From Sphaerochaeta globosa str. Buddy (GTDB taxonomy: Bacteria > Spirochaetota > Spirochaetia > Sphaerochaetales > Sphaerochaetaceae): DNA of 64,000 nucleotides. The stretch is from contig NC_015152.1 in NCBI RefSeq assembly GCF_000190435.1, positions 1,556,458 to 1,620,457 on the forward strand, read 5' to 3'. Made by a program: the position numbers and the translations under genes. How positions within the stretch are numbered: position 1 is the stretch's first letter; each line of letters begins with the position of its first letter. Below, in pieces: positions 45,901 through 54,522 of this stretch. The notes beneath the pieces are model-generated. The model saw only the letters and a program-made list of their open reading frames with translations. It was not told the origin of the DNA and searched no databases.

Positions 45901-45954
45901 GACCTACGGAGTATAGGTCAGGGTATGTTCCATGCCCATTTGTAAAGGGGCGCT
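45901..45954 (+). promoter_or_regulatory. Riboswitch expression platform, probably translational
   Basis: Two alternatives involve CATGCCC at 45931-45937. It can pair with GGGTATG at 45921-45927, or its GCCC can pair with GGGC at 45948-45951 and hide the Shine-Dalgarno sequence AAGGGG of the first gene. GTCAGG at 45917-45922 can also pair with CCTGAC of the B12 box. No T-run is present, so translation control is inferred. Confidence 0.55.
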
Positions 45955-46830
45955 ATGCACAACCGTTCACTCAGACATGTATTTATATTTCTTTGTCTCT
46001 TCTTTTGTCTTGGGCTGCCACGCCTGTGGGCATTGGGAATGACTGAGCCGAAGGCTGTTGAACAAGAGAGCTTGAGAATCGTTAGCTTGTCTCCCAATGT
46101 GACCGAGACTCTCTATGCTTTGGGTGCCGGCTCCTTCTTGGTCGGACGCAGCGATTACTGCAATTATCCGCAAGAAGCCACAGATTTACCTTCAGTGGGA
46201 ACACTGTATAATCCTTCCTTGGAAAAGCTTCTGTCGCTTGAACCCAATCTCGTTATCAGCAGTGCCTTTGTACCTGAACAGTTCTTGCAGGCAATAGAGA
46301 AAGCCGGCATCAGCATAGTGTCGCTTGAGACACAGCAGAATTTTCAAGGTGCCTATACCCTGATCAGGGAGATAGCTAATCAAGTCAGCAAGGAAGCTGA
46401 AGCGGAGCTGATGATTCTTGAAATGCAGAATGTGGTACAAAGTGTCATCCGCAAAGCAGCCTTGCAGCCCAAGAAGACTATCTATATTGCCTTGGATTTC
46501 GGTTCTTTCGATTCCAGTGCCACAGCCGATACGTTTCTCAGTGAAATGGTTGACTTGGCCGGTGGTGTAAATATCGCTGATGACGCTCAGAACTGGACAT
46601 ACAGCAAGGAACTGCTGATGTCCCACGATCCGCAGGTAATTTTGCTCAGTCCGAGGTGGGGAGAAACCGGTGAACAGACCCGTAAGGAATTCACCACCAC
46701 CAAGCCGTATGCAGACCTCAGTGGTACGATTACAGTATTCGATGCCGACCTAATCAGCAGGCAAGGACCTCGGAGCGCACAAGCGCTTCAAGTGCTATAC
46801 ACCCTGATCCATAATGTGGAGGGGCAATGA
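45955..46830 (+). CDS. btuF: Cobalamin-type ABC transporter, substrate-binding protein
   Basis: A 291-residue secreted periplasmic-binding protein of the BtuF/FhuD cluster. A signal peptide (about 1-26) is followed by RIVSLSPNVTETLYALGAG, the family's N-terminal lobe, then PSVGTLYNPSLEKLLSLEPNL. The C-lobe contains EMVDLAGGVNIADDA. The riboswitch upstream points to cobalamin or a corrinoid as ligand. It overlaps the permease gene by 4 nt (ATGA). Confidence 0.93.
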   Translation: MHNRSLRHVFIFLCLFFCLGLPRLWALGMTEPKAVEQESLRIVSLSPNVTETLYALGAGSFLVGRSDYCNYPQEATDLPSVGTLYNPSLEKLLSLEPNLVISSAFVPEQFLQAIEKAGISIVSLETQQNFQGAYTLIREIANQVSKEAEAELMILEMQNVVQSVIRKAALQPKKTIYIALDFGSFDSSATADTFLSEMVDLAGGVNIADDAQNWTYSKELLMSHDPQVILLSPRWGETGEQTRKEFTTTKPYADLSGTITVFDADLISRQGPRSAQALQVLYTLIHNVEGQ

Positions 46831-47807
46831 AGCGAACGCTGAGTTTCGCCCTATCAGGTGCAGCCTTATTGCTGATGCTGCTTTCCTTGACGCTCGGACC
46901 CTCACACATCCAGCTTTCCGACACACTTGCCATTCTTGCAGGGAAGGGCGGTTCGGCTAATCAGTCGTACATCATTTGGCAGCTCAGACTTCCCAGAATT
47001 CTTTCATCATTCCTTACCGGTGCCATTCTTGGGCTCAGCGGTGCTGTATTCCAGGCAGCCCTACGCAATCCAATGGCAGATCCCTTCATCTTAGGCATCA
47101 GCTCAGGAGCCTCGTTTGGGGTAGCGTTTGCCCTCTTTGTTGGATTTGCACCACTTTTCGGTCTCCCCTCCAGTGCACTAATCGGGGCCTTGCTTACTAC
47201 GCTATGCATTGTCTTTCTTGCATCCCGACGCAAAAACAGCAGTACCACGTTGCTGCTTACCGGTGTGGCATTCAACTATATTCTCTCATCGGGTATGACA
47301 CTGCTTATGTTCCTGCATAAGGAACAGTATCAGAGAATCCTGTTCTGGACACTGGGAAGTTTCTCCTCGAGCACGTATGCACAAGTAATCGTAGTCTTTA
47401 TTGCTTGGATTGCATTGTTTATTCCGGTTTCCCTCAAACATCAAAGCATGGATATGCTGCTGCTCGATGAACTATCGGCAAGAGCTGGTGGGTTGTCCGT
47501 GAAAAGGACGCGTATCGCACTTCTTATGCTGGCTTCCTTCGCCACCGCCTTGTGTGTGTCATACTTCGGGGTGATCGGCTTCATAGGCTTGATGGCTCCC
47601 CATACCACACGCCTTTTGGTCGGTCCCAAGCATCAGAACCTGTTGCTGCCATCCAGTTTATTCGGCGGTTTTTTACTACTTGCAAGCGATACCCTTTCAC
47701 GCATTCTTCTTCCGTCCGGAGAATTGCCGGTTGGAATCATAACCAGCTTACTGGGGGTTCCCTTGTTCATCTACCTGCTTCGCAGGGGAAGGTACTTCTA
47801 TGGATAG
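46827..47807 (+). CDS. btuC: Cobalamin-type ABC transporter permease
   Basis: A 326-residue FecCD-family permease with about ten transmembrane helices. Family segments are RLPRILSSFLTGAILGLSGA, NPMADPFILGISSGASFG, and the cytoplasmic coupling GVIGFIGLMAPHTTRLLVG. It forms a homodimeric channel. It overlaps btuF by 4 nt and btuD by 8 nt. Confidence 0.94.
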   Translation: MKRTLSFALSGAALLLMLLSLTLGPSHIQLSDTLAILAGKGGSANQSYIIWQLRLPRILSSFLTGAILGLSGAVFQAALRNPMADPFILGISSGASFGVAFALFVGFAPLFGLPSSALIGALLTTLCIVFLASRRKNSSTTLLLTGVAFNYILSSGMTLLMFLHKEQYQRILFWTLGSFSSSTYAQVIVVFIAWIALFIPVSLKHQSMDMLLLDELSARAGGLSVKRTRIALLMLASFATALCVSYFGVIGFIGLMAPHTTRLLVGPKHQNLLLPSSLFGGFLLLASDTLSRILLPSGELPVGIITSLLGVPLFIYLLRRGRYFYG

Positions 47808-48570
47808 CCTGGAATTCTCCCACCTTCATGGTGGCTACGATACCCAACAAATTTTCAAGGATTTGAACCTCAATCTTCCCAAGGGTGCCTTCATCGCACT
47901 GACCGGTCCCAACGGCAGCGGAAAAAGCACCTTGCTTAAGTTCATTTACAAACACCTCAAGCCCAGTGAGGGCAAGGTTCTCGTTGAGGGTAAGAATGTA
48001 GCAAACTTTACCCAGAAGGAACTAGCAAAACATCTAGGGTTTGTTGCTCAGAACGGCAAACTCGACTATGCCTTCAGTGTCCGAGAGGCGGTAAGCATGG
48101 GGCGCTATGCGTATGATGGAGAGGACAACTTACATACCATTGAACAAGCCATCGTGGAGTGCGACATAGAACACCTGAAGGATAAACTGGTAACCGAGCT
48201 CAGCGGCGGTGAATTGCAACGTGTCCTGCTGGCAAGGGCTCTCTGCCAACAAGGAAAACTGTTGTTGCTCGATGAACCGGTAAATCATCTGGATGTAAAA
48301 CATCAACGTTCCATTATGGAGTTGCTTTGTCGTCTGGTTGAGAAAGGGTATACCGTTGTTTGTGTACTTCACGATCTTTTATTGGTCCAGATTTACAGCC
48401 AGATTGCTCTTGTACTACAAAAAGGCTCTGTCGTAGCCTATGGACCTACACAAACGGTGCTCACTGAAAAACTTCTCCAAGAGGTGTATGATATTCAAGC
48501 CCATCAGGTTTACGACCCGACACTGGACCGCATGCTTTGGCTTCCTACGTACAAGGTTTCCTCATCATGA
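47800..48570 (+). CDS. btuD: Cobalamin-type ABC transporter ATP-binding protein
   Basis: A 256-residue ABC ATPase. Walker A is GPNGSGKSTLLK, the signature motif ELSGGELQRVLLARAL, Walker B LLLLDEPVNHLD, and the switch His lies in VCVLHDLLL. It belongs to the FecE/BtuD subfamily. The ATG lies inside the last codons of btuC. Confidence 0.95.
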   Translation: MDSLEFSHLHGGYDTQQIFKDLNLNLPKGAFIALTGPNGSGKSTLLKFIYKHLKPSEGKVLVEGKNVANFTQKELAKHLGFVAQNGKLDYAFSVREAVSMGRYAYDGEDNLHTIEQAIVECDIEHLKDKLVTELSGGELQRVLLARALCQQGKLLLLDEPVNHLDVKHQRSIMELLCRLVEKGYTVVCVLHDLLLVQIYSQIALVLQKGSVVAYGPTQTVLTEKLLQEVYDIQAHQVYDPTLDRMLWLPTYKVSSS

Positions 48571-49238
48571 ATGCGTTTCGTCTGTTTTTGCATCGCACCT
48601 ATCGTAAGGTGGTGAAAATCATCCTTGCCCTTTCCTATGATTTCCAGACCTGGCAGGAAACAGAGCTTCCTCCTGGTCCAAAGATATTCTGTTCCAACCA
48701 TTTCAGCAGCAGCGACGTTCATTTCGTAACCACCCTGATGGATGATGTACTGCATATTGTCATCGGACCTGGTTTCGGCATCCCTGTTGTCGGTTCCTTC
48801 CTAGGCTGGACCGAACAGATCAGAGCGCTTACCAAAGAAGACCGAAGCAAAGTGATAGAAAGCGCTGTTTCGTATTTGCAGAAGGGTGAGAGCGTATATA
48901 TTTTCCCCGAAGGGGATCTCAATACGCAGGAGACGCTTATGGCCTTCAAGCGTGGTATTGCTGAAATCTATCTTACCTACCCCTGCCCTGTCATCCCCAT
49001 CGGGCTTATCGCCCCGAAACGGAGAGTACGAAACAAGCTCAGTAGGACTGCGGGGAGAACCATGACGGTGGTGAGCCGTAACTATTATGCAAATATGGGA
49101 AAGCCGATGGAATTTGATTCGGCGATCAGGTGTGCCGCAGAAGATAGAAGTAAGGCTTGTCGGATCATACTCGATGAGCTTAGCATACGAATAGAAGCCT
49201 TGATTCGAGAGATCAAGACCGACAAATTCTGGAGTTGA
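48567..49238 (+). CDS. 1-acyl-glycerol-3-phosphate acyltransferase-like protein
   Basis: A 223-residue PlsC/LPLAT-family acyltransferase. Motif I reads NHFSSSDVHF (the catalytic HxxxxD), and motif III reads YIFPEGDLN. It probably acylates lysophosphatidate or a related lysolipid at the membrane. The start ATG overlaps the btuD stop (ATGA), so it is read with the B12 importer operon even though the functions look unrelated. Confidence 0.85.
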   Translation: MNAFRLFLHRTYRKVVKIILALSYDFQTWQETELPPGPKIFCSNHFSSSDVHFVTTLMDDVLHIVIGPGFGIPVVGSFLGWTEQIRALTKEDRSKVIESAVSYLQKGESVYIFPEGDLNTQETLMAFKRGIAEIYLTYPCPVIPIGLIAPKRRVRNKLSRTAGRTMTVVSRNYYANMGKPMEFDSAIRCAAEDRSKACRIILDELSIRIEALIREIKTDKFWS

Positions 49239-49240
49239 CC

Positions 49241-49984
49241 ATGGATGACCTACAGAACGTATTTTCCAATTTCAAGACCCAAGTGCAAGAGATAGCCACC
49301 CATGCAGAGCAGGTACAGAAACTTACCTTCAAGGCTGAGCTGAAGAATGGCACCGCTTTCCATTTCAACTATAATGCCGACACCTTCGCCCCCCAAAAGA
49401 ACTATCACCCGATTTCCATTTTCAATGGTATCCTTGATATCGTTTCCGCTTCGGTTTGTACCTGGCTTCTGGTTTCTTTTACCTTACGCATGCAAAGAGC
49501 CGACTACATAGTGCTTGATTTGGTTCTCGCTTTCTCCTCGATGGTCGCGGTCTTTGTCTTTTCCGCACTCTATCACTTTATGCATCGGGAAAAACGAAGC
49601 AGCTTGGTGTTTGCCAATCTCAAGGAGATTTCTAAAATACTCTCCTTGGCACTCATCAACCTCTCGGTTGCAGCATTTTTTGATAGCTCAAAACTTCAAG
49701 TCATCCAATCACTTTCCTTGGTTCTGGTAGCACTGAGCCTTTTGTTTCTGTTGGGAAGGACCGAGCTTTCCTTGCGGGTAAGCCTTGTTGTCACTGCAAT
49801 TCTTCCCTTTGTATCACTTATTTCAGGTATGAGCTTGGAGAGCAGTATCCGTGTCCTCCTCTTTTGCTTGTGGTCGGTGGTTGCCTTGGTGAGCAAAACA
49901 GAGTCCCGCATGCGTACTACTTCGCTGTTTGCCCTGGTAGGATTGCTTTCTCTTGCTTTCCAGCTTACAGAAGTGATGATTTGA
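49241..49984 (+). CDS. Predicted membrane protein, faintly HlyIII/PAQR-like
   Basis: About 247 residues, with a charged N-terminal region (1-65) and roughly seven hydrophobic helices. The segment FVFSALYHFMHRE resembles the S-x-x-x-YH motif of the hemolysin III/PAQR family, but the later Asp and paired His metal ligands are not evident. I regard it as uncharacterised. The ATG at 49241 has GGAG 6 nt upstream and follows the acyltransferase stop. Confidence 0.75.
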   Translation: MDDLQNVFSNFKTQVQEIATHAEQVQKLTFKAELKNGTAFHFNYNADTFAPQKNYHPISIFNGILDIVSASVCTWLLVSFTLRMQRADYIVLDLVLAFSSMVAVFVFSALYHFMHREKRSSLVFANLKEISKILSLALINLSVAAFFDSSKLQVIQSLSLVLVALSLLFLLGRTELSLRVSLVVTAILPFVSLISGMSLESSIRVLLFCLWSVVALVSKTESRMRTTSLFALVGLLSLAFQLTEVMI

Positions 49985-49985
49985 C

Positions 49986-50014
49986 TTTTCAACTCCCGTT
50001 GTAGAGCCTATACT
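49986..50014 (+). promoter_or_regulatory. Predicted promoter of the oxidoreductase gene
   Basis: TTTTCA, 17 nt, TATACT, then AGGAGG and the ATG at 50034. Confidence 0.5.
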
Positions 50015-50033
50015 GGTAGGCAGGAGGAGCCAT

Positions 50034-51002
50034 ATGAAACTAGGTATTCTAGGAGCTGGAAATATTGCTCGCAAAATGGCCGCTACGCTTAATGAGATGG
50101 AGCATGTCGAAGCATACGCAGTAGCATCGAGAGATGTGCAGAAAGCTCGCGAATTTGCCCAGAAATGGAATGTACGCAAAGCCTATGGATCCTATGAGGA
50201 GATGCTCAACGATCCTGAGATAGACTTGGTCTATGTTTGCACCCCCCATGCACTGCATTTTGAACATATGATGATGTGCCTGGATAAGGGCAAGCATGTA
50301 TTGTGTGAAAAATCATTTACGATGAATGCCGATCAGGCTCGAAAAGTACTTGCGTACGGCAAAGAGAAAAAATTGTTGGTTGCAGAGGCTATTTGGACTC
50401 GGTATTTACCGATGCGTTTGGTATTGGACCAAATCTTGGAACGAAGAGTAATTGGAGAACCCCATGCTCTTACGGCAAACCTCTGCTATCCTATAAAGGG
50501 TGTTAAGCGGTTGACCGATCCCGCCCTTGCTGGAGGGGCTTTGCTCGATGTGGGAGTCTATCCGATTAACTTTGCCATGATGGTGTTCGGCAACGAAATT
50601 GAGACCATCGAATCAAGCTGCATCAAAACTGATAGCGGAGTGGATGAATCGAACTCCATTACTCTTACCTTCAAGGGAGATAAGATGGCAGTACTGCATT
50701 CCTCCATGGTCAGCACCTCTGACAGGCGCGGCTCAATTTTCGGAAGCAGAGGGTTCATCGAGTTCCTCAACATCAATAATTGTGAGGGAATCAACGTGTA
50801 CGATCGTGACTACAATCTGGTGGAGACCTACAAGCCCTTCAAGTTCATTACCGGCTTCGAACACCAGGTTGAAGCATGCCGCAAGGCCATCGAGGAAGGA
50901 GAGCTTGAGTGCAAACAAATGCCTCATAGCGAAATCATCAAAGTCATGGAAGTTATGGATACGCTCCGTTCACAATGGGGTATCCGCTTCCCAGGAGAGT
51001 GA
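50034..51002 (+). CDS. Gfo/Idh/MocA-family oxidoreductase
   Basis: A 322-residue NAD(P)-dependent dehydrogenase. The N-terminal Rossmann fold begins MKLGILGAGNIARKMAATL, followed by DLVYVCTPHALHFEHMMMCL, GKHVLCEKSFTMNADQA (the EKP motif reads EKS), and a C-terminal alpha/beta domain. It probably acts on a sugar or polyol derivative. A strong AGGAGG precedes the start. It is followed by a UPF0303 gene after only a few nucleotides. Confidence 0.92.
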   Translation: MKLGILGAGNIARKMAATLNEMEHVEAYAVASRDVQKAREFAQKWNVRKAYGSYEEMLNDPEIDLVYVCTPHALHFEHMMMCLDKGKHVLCEKSFTMNADQARKVLAYGKEKKLLVAEAIWTRYLPMRLVLDQILERRVIGEPHALTANLCYPIKGVKRLTDPALAGGALLDVGVYPINFAMMVFGNEIETIESSCIKTDSGVDESNSITLTFKGDKMAVLHSSMVSTSDRRGSIFGSRGFIEFLNINNCEGINVYDRDYNLVETYKPFKFITGFEHQVEACRKAIEEGELECKQMPHSEIIKVMEVMDTLRSQWGIRFPGE

Positions 51003-51005
51003 TCT

Positions 51006-51500
51006 ATGGAATTGGAAGAGAGAATGGCAATCGTTGTGGCACAGGAAGAACTGCTCAAGTTCGAGACCTTCACCTGTGAAGATGCATGGGAACTGGGCAA
51101 GGTTTTCGTTGCCGATGCAATGGACAATGACCTGAAGATTGCCATCGCCATCAAGTCGCTCAGCGGGAAAACCTTGTTCCACTATGCTTTGGAAGGAACG
51201 AATTTGGGCAACGACGGATGGATCGATCGCAAGTTCCGCACCGTACAGTACTTTGAGATGAGCACGTTGCGCTACTCATTGTTTCTGAAGAAGCGAGGGG
51301 CAACCCTTTCCGAACGAGGTTTGGATCCGACACAATTCGTCGCATGCGGCGGTGGCTTCCCCATTTTTGTTGAGGGAGTCGGGTGTGTGGCAGCTGCTAT
51401 GGTATCTGGTTTGAGGGATGTAGAGGATCACGAAGTTTTGATTCGCTGTATCAGCAAGTACTTGAGTGTTGAGGATGTACCGCGTTATCCGATAGTCTGA
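51006..51500 (+). CDS. UPF0303 / HbpS-fold protein
   Basis: A 164-residue protein of the UPF0303 family (GlcG/HbpS-like heme-degrading-domain fold). Typical segments are AIAIKSLSGKTLFHYALEG, IDRKFRTVQYFEMS, and FVACGGGFPIFVEGVGCVAA. The biological role is unsettled; family members sit next to sugar oxidoreductases, as here. GGAGA precedes the ATG. The 3' end overlaps the convergent CYTH gene by 16 nt. Confidence 0.88.
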   Translation: MELEERMAIVVAQEELLKFETFTCEDAWELGKVFVADAMDNDLKIAIAIKSLSGKTLFHYALEGTNLGNDGWIDRKFRTVQYFEMSTLRYSLFLKKRGATLSERGLDPTQFVACGGGFPIFVEGVGCVAAAMVSGLRDVEDHEVLIRCISKYLSVEDVPRYPIV

Positions 51501-52066
51501 GCCTTGAGCAGGTGCATGTAGTACCTGCTCTCAATGCTGGATTGATCGATACCTAGTTTTTGTAGCATCTGTATCAGGAAGGTCCTCGCCATGGGGACCT
51601 TCTTTTCATCCTCAAGGACAAACTCCATTTCCAAAAACCATCCAAGTGGTGGTACCTCGACCAATTCGAGGTGCAGAAGCGGAAAATCCTCTGTGACACT
51701 ATACGAATACAAGTACCCTTTCTTTGTTTTCCGGATATATACTTCGTACCCCAAAGAAAGACAAAAAGCATGGGCTTGTTCGAATTGACTGTCGCTTGCA
51801 CAGAACTCCAACTCCTGATTGACTTCAATTCCGTCTTTCAGAGTTTTATACTTACGGGTGAAGATGAGCTGGCCGCTGAGATCGGTAAACGAAGGTCCAC
51901 TACTCTCGCGTCTGAGCCGAAACAATGCATCCTCACCGGGGAGGGCATAATATATGTCCTCCTTGATTTCAAAGGTGGGTCCTCCGATCAGTGAAAGAGC
52001 CTCGATTGCGATACGAAGCCGCTCGGGATCACTGACATGAGCTTTCAGCTCTACCTCGAAACCCAT
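51485..52066 (-). CDS. CYTH-domain protein (class IV adenylyl cyclase/thiamine triphosphatase-like)
   Basis: A 193-residue protein with the N-terminal ExExK-type motif (EVELKAHV), beta-strands carrying basic residues (LFRLRRE, FTRKYKT), and acidic positions (LHLELVEVP, EMEFVLEDE) that bind metal and triphosphate in CYTH tunnels. The substrate may be ATP, thiamine triphosphate or inorganic triphosphate. It follows the membrane-protein gene with a 1-nt gap and has AAGG upstream. Confidence 0.88.
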   Translation of the reverse strand: MGFEVELKAHVSDPERLRIAIEALSLIGGPTFEIKEDIYYALPGEDALFRLRRESSGPSFTDLSGQLIFTRKYKTLKDGIEVNQELEFCASDSQFEQAHAFCLSLGYEVYIRKTKKGYLYSYSVTEDFPLLHLELVEVPPLGWFLEMEFVLEDEKKVPMARTFLIQMLQKLGIDQSSIESRYYMHLLKAQTIG

Positions 52067-52067
52067 G

Positions 52068-52844
52068 TCAGTCCTTCCAGGGGAAGATCATATTCTTCAG
52101 GGAACGATGTCCGACACACTCCTGTTCTTCATAGAGGAGTTCATCCCAGGGCAGGTGCTTTCGGTCAGCATCAGCATGCTCTTCCAAATAGTCATACTTG
52201 AGCATCAAAAGTTTTACTGCGTCGCTGGATGCAAGATGCATACCGGTCACGCCTGGGGCAAGCCCTGCGAGCAAGGCGGAGAAAACCAAGTTGACTAGTT
52301 GGTAAACGGCAAAAAACAAGGTGAAAAAGAGATTGTCAAACACAATGATAAAACTCTTTTTCAGTGTTTTTGTCGGTCTATCTCCCTGCATGAGAAAGAA
52401 CAAGGGGAAATAGTAGAACAAAGCAAAGGTCAACCCGAGGAAAAGCCAGAACAGCAGAACACTGAGCAGCATTCCCACAGCATTACCGTAACTGAGATAG
52501 AACGGTATGACAAAGAGAATAAGGGTTATATCCAGTACAATCAGAAGCCAGAACAGCAACGCATGGCGCCATGACTCTCTGATTCCCCGTCTGAATCCTT
52601 CCCAGCCAGGTCGTTCATAGTTGGCATAGGCATGTGTTGAAGCTGCCGCTCCGGCACTATAAAAGGAGAACAATCCAGCGCTCAATAGCAAGGCTACCAG
52701 TGCAAGGGCTGTATTAACATCCATCAGCGACATACTTCCCATGAAGGCAAGCAGAATCATGAGAAACCCAAGATTGAGTACAACCATCGAAATAAGGTTG
52801 TCCCAGCCATCGAAAAACGCTTTTTTTAGAAAGAATCCAGTCAT
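52068..52844 (-). CDS. Predicted polytopic membrane protein, unknown
   Basis: About 258 residues with roughly six hydrophobic helices and a short charged C-terminal tail. The loop after the second to third helix (STHAYANYERPGWEGFRRGI) and FLMQGDRPTKTLKKSF resemble DUF624/YesL-like membrane proteins, but I do not assign a family. The ATG at 52844 lies exactly 6 nt behind a -10 box and has no Shine-Dalgarno sequence; the open frame extends to 52910. Confidence 0.78.
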   Translation of the reverse strand: MTGFFLKKAFFDGWDNLISMVVLNLGFLMILLAFMGSMSLMDVNTALALVALLLSAGLFSFYSAGAAASTHAYANYERPGWEGFRRGIRESWRHALLFWLLIVLDITLILFVIPFYLSYGNAVGMLLSVLLFWLFLGLTFALFYYFPLFFLMQGDRPTKTLKKSFIIVFDNLFFTLFFAVYQLVNLVFSALLAGLAPGVTGMHLASSDAVKLLMLKYDYLEEHADADRKHLPWDELLYEEQECVGHRSLKNMIFPWKD

Positions 52845-52850
52845 GCTGTA

Positions 52851-52879
52851 AGAGTACTCATACACGAGGTTGAAAGCAA
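52851..52879 (-). promoter_or_regulatory. Predicted promoter abutting the 52844 start
   Basis: TTGCTT, 17 nt, TACTCT on the minus strand, then 6 nt to the ATG. Confidence 0.5.
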
Positions 52880-52971
52880 GAGGGAACAGAAAATTATGTT
52901 TATACGACAAAAATCAACTATATTAAAAGAAAATTTCTGTTGCTTTGGGATTTAGAAAACCACTTTTCTAT

Positions 52972-54522
52972 TCAATTTTCAGAAATTGAATTACTTAAAT
53001 TATTCTCTGCATTGCTTAACATCAGTAATACAGTCTTCGCTATCGCTGTTGCAAATAGTGGGGGCACAGCATTTCCCACCTGTTGATATTGCCGATCTTT
53101 CGTACCTTTAAATACAAATGAATCAGGAAAGGACTGAAGCCTAGCTGCCTCCCTAATGCTAATAGCTCGATTAAATTTTGGATGAATCCACATACTTTTT
53201 CTTACGTTAGTTACTGTTGGACATGGTTTATCATACTCAAGTCTACGATAGATTGAGTTTTGAGTTCGTTCAGGCTTGGCATATGTTTTAGTATATTTCG
53301 CATCTAAAGAATGAAAATTTTTCCCCGGCTCGATCAATGCAAAGCGTTGAAGTGCAACTTCTGTTGTGTTTGTAATAAAATGATTATATATTCTATCTGA
53401 ATCAAACAGCTTATTAAGAGGATTATTTTCATTCTTTATAATGTCTTGTACTTTAATTCCTTTAGAATTTTCTGAATACCCAGGTTCGTAATTCTCCAAG
53501 TTTCTTATTGCATCCCCTACAGTTCTGTAATCTTCTTCTAGAGTAATCGTGCGTTCTGGGCCTCTTGGTTCTACTTTTAATTGCTTCAATACCCCAATCA
53601 TCACAAATCTTTCTCTTAATTGAGGAACTCCAAAATTGACCGTATTATAGATATCTGCAGTAATTTCATAATCTTGGTTCAGGGAATTTGTAATGTATTC
53701 TTCAACACCAATAGATAGACAATCCAATTCAATCCCAGCATCTGTACTTCTCATTTCCTTGATATAGATTTTTTGTTTAGATAATTCTTCCATCACAACA
53801 AAAGAAGAAACTCTATCATAAAGACGGCTGTCTATCTCTGTCAGTGCATAACCTAAAACATCGGATAAAAAAAGGTTATTCAAATCCTTATCTTCACTTA
53901 TGAGATTCAGTAGTTCCGCACGGAATTTATCAAGATCAGTAACTTTTGTTCCTTTCTCATAAGTTCTAATTTTTTTCTTGAGCAGTAAAATTGAACTTGA
54001 ATGAAATTGCATCTTGTGATCAATGTTATAAGTTAAAGCTTCTTCATATTTTATGTTTGGTAAACACAATACTTGCGTTCTGAACAATGCTTTATCAAAT
54101 CTCTCAGAATCAATATCTTTGGCAGATAGTAAATAAAAATGTGTCTTTGAACGAATCATTTTCACATTTTCCATAACAAATACTTTAGGTTTGATACCTT
54201 CGATAAATTCTATATACTTCTTTACAAGTAGATTATTCAAATTAATGATCTGGTTATGTTGACGATTTGCATTGGAAAATCCTTGGCAGGGAGGTCCGCC
54301 AATAACAACATCAAATTCACCATACTTAGTTTTAAAATCAGAAAAATCCGAATAATCCAAAACATCGCTTAACATAGTAGTTTCTTTATGATTTTCTCGA
54401 CAAGTTTCTTGGGCATATTTATTGTTTTCTATCGCAACAGCAATAGAAAAGTTGCCAGCATTTTTAAAGCCTTGACTTAGTCCGCCCGCTCCAGCAAATA
54501 AATCTAATACTCGGTAACTCAT
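52972..54522 (-). CDS. DNA cytosine-5 methyltransferase of the defence island
   Basis: A 516-residue C5 methyltransferase. It has motif I DLFAGAGGLSQGF (7-19), motif IV GGPPCQGFS with catalytic Cys79, motif VI MENVKM (117-122), motif VIII QLRERF (301-306), and a C-terminal GNAVPP motif near 483. About 180 residues separate motifs VI and VIII, far more than usual, so it carries an inserted domain. It is the last gene of the island and overlaps the AIPR gene by 4 nt (ATGA). It probably marks host DNA; the recognition sequence is unknown. Confidence 0.95.
   Translation of the reverse strand: MSYRVLDLFAGAGGLSQGFKNAGNFSIAVAIENNKYAQETCRENHKETTMLSDVLDYSDFSDFKTKYGEFDVVIGGPPCQGFSNANRQHNQIINLNNLLVKKYIEFIEGIKPKVFVMENVKMIRSKTHFYLLSAKDIDSERFDKALFRTQVLCLPNIKYEEALTYNIDHKMQFHSSSILLLKKKIRTYEKGTKVTDLDKFRAELLNLISEDKDLNNLFLSDVLGYALTEIDSRLYDRVSSFVVMEELSKQKIYIKEMRSTDAGIELDCLSIGVEEYITNSLNQDYEITADIYNTVNFGVPQLRERFVMIGVLKQLKVEPRGPERTITLEEDYRTVGDAIRNLENYEPGYSENSKGIKVQDIIKNENNPLNKLFDSDRIYNHFITNTTEVALQRFALIEPGKNFHSLDAKYTKTYAKPERTQNSIYRRLEYDKPCPTVTNVRKSMWIHPKFNRAISIREAARLQSFPDSFVFKGTKDRQYQQVGNAVPPLFATAIAKTVLLMLSNAENNLSNSISEN

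Noticed and set aside
49241-49984. Annotation as hemolysin III
   Set aside because: Only the short S-x-x-x-YH-like motif matches; the other metal ligands of the family are missing.
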